A stretch of 13,865 nucleotides of DNA. It comes from Chloroflexota bacterium (GTDB lineage: Bacteria > Chloroflexota > Dehalococcoidia > SM23-28-2 > RBG-16-64-32). The position numbers were made by a program, and so were the translations under genes. Shown one piece after another: positions 13,851 through 13,865 of this stretch; position 1 is the first letter of the stretch; every line of letters begins with the position of its first letter. The notes below the pieces were generated by a model. That model worked only from the letters and a program-made list of their open reading frames with translations, searched no databases and was not told where the DNA came from. The DNA lies in NCBI GenBank assembly GCA_005880055.1, contig VBJS01000021.1:1-13865 (forward strand), given 5' to 3'.

Positions 13851-13865
13851 GCCGCCGTTAATTGT

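Overview
This is a GC-rich bacterial window of ordinary gene density, with coding and intergenic styles consistent with Chloroflexota (Dehalococcoidia-like). That placement is an inference from gene content and intergenic repeats; no rRNA, tRNA or marker tree supports it. I see no tRNA, rRNA, CRISPR array, transposase or phage gene.

Layout. 1-1639 (-): GH15 glucoamylase/trehalase-type glycosidase, cut by the left edge. 1640-2142: non-coding, with a 7-bp tandem repeat, a ~197-bp imperfect palindrome and a 16-bp palindrome. 2143-3239 (+): an Asp23 protein and an AmaP-like membrane anchor, overlapping by 4 nt. 3224-3535: a MITE-like element with 25-bp terminal inverted repeats that swallows the end of amaP, then a second 7-bp tandem repeat. 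3542-4066 (-): small unknown lipoprotein. 4067-4478: non-coding, with a decayed relative of the MITE-like element and a hairpin. 4479-5657 (-): acyl-CoA dehydrogenase. 5771-6475 (-): DsbA/FrnE-type thioredoxin-fold protein. 6476-6883: regulatory-looking DNA. 6884-7945 (+): membrane-anchored HExxH metalloprotease-like protein. 7984-8727 (-): metallophosphoesterase. 8771-13850 (+): thiL, tsaE, tsaB, ndk and a Lon-family protease in tight succession.

The main discovery candidate is the DsbA/FrnE gene. Its reading frame is open across both halves except for one TGA that sits exactly where the first cysteine of the CPWC active site belongs, giving U-P-W-C if read as selenocysteine. A bulged hairpin with a G-containing apical loop lies 14-32 nt after the TGA, where bacterial SECIS elements lie. 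Codon third-position GC rises at the proposed start and stays high on both sides of the TGA. A perfectly spaced -10 box (TATACT, 6 nt before ATG) suggests a leaderless mRNA, and the same geometry (TATAAT, 6 nt before GTG) precedes thiL.

The second surprise is that thiL and tsaB each appear to lack a short internal segment and change frame there (about 50 nt and about 25 nt), while tsaE between them is intact. Two such lesions in genes for thiamine diphosphate and t6A-tRNA synthesis within 1.4 kb point either to assembly error or to real decay. The Asp23/AmaP pair belongs to envelope stress, ndk to nucleotide balance, and the Lon-like protease has a complete Ser-Lys dyad.
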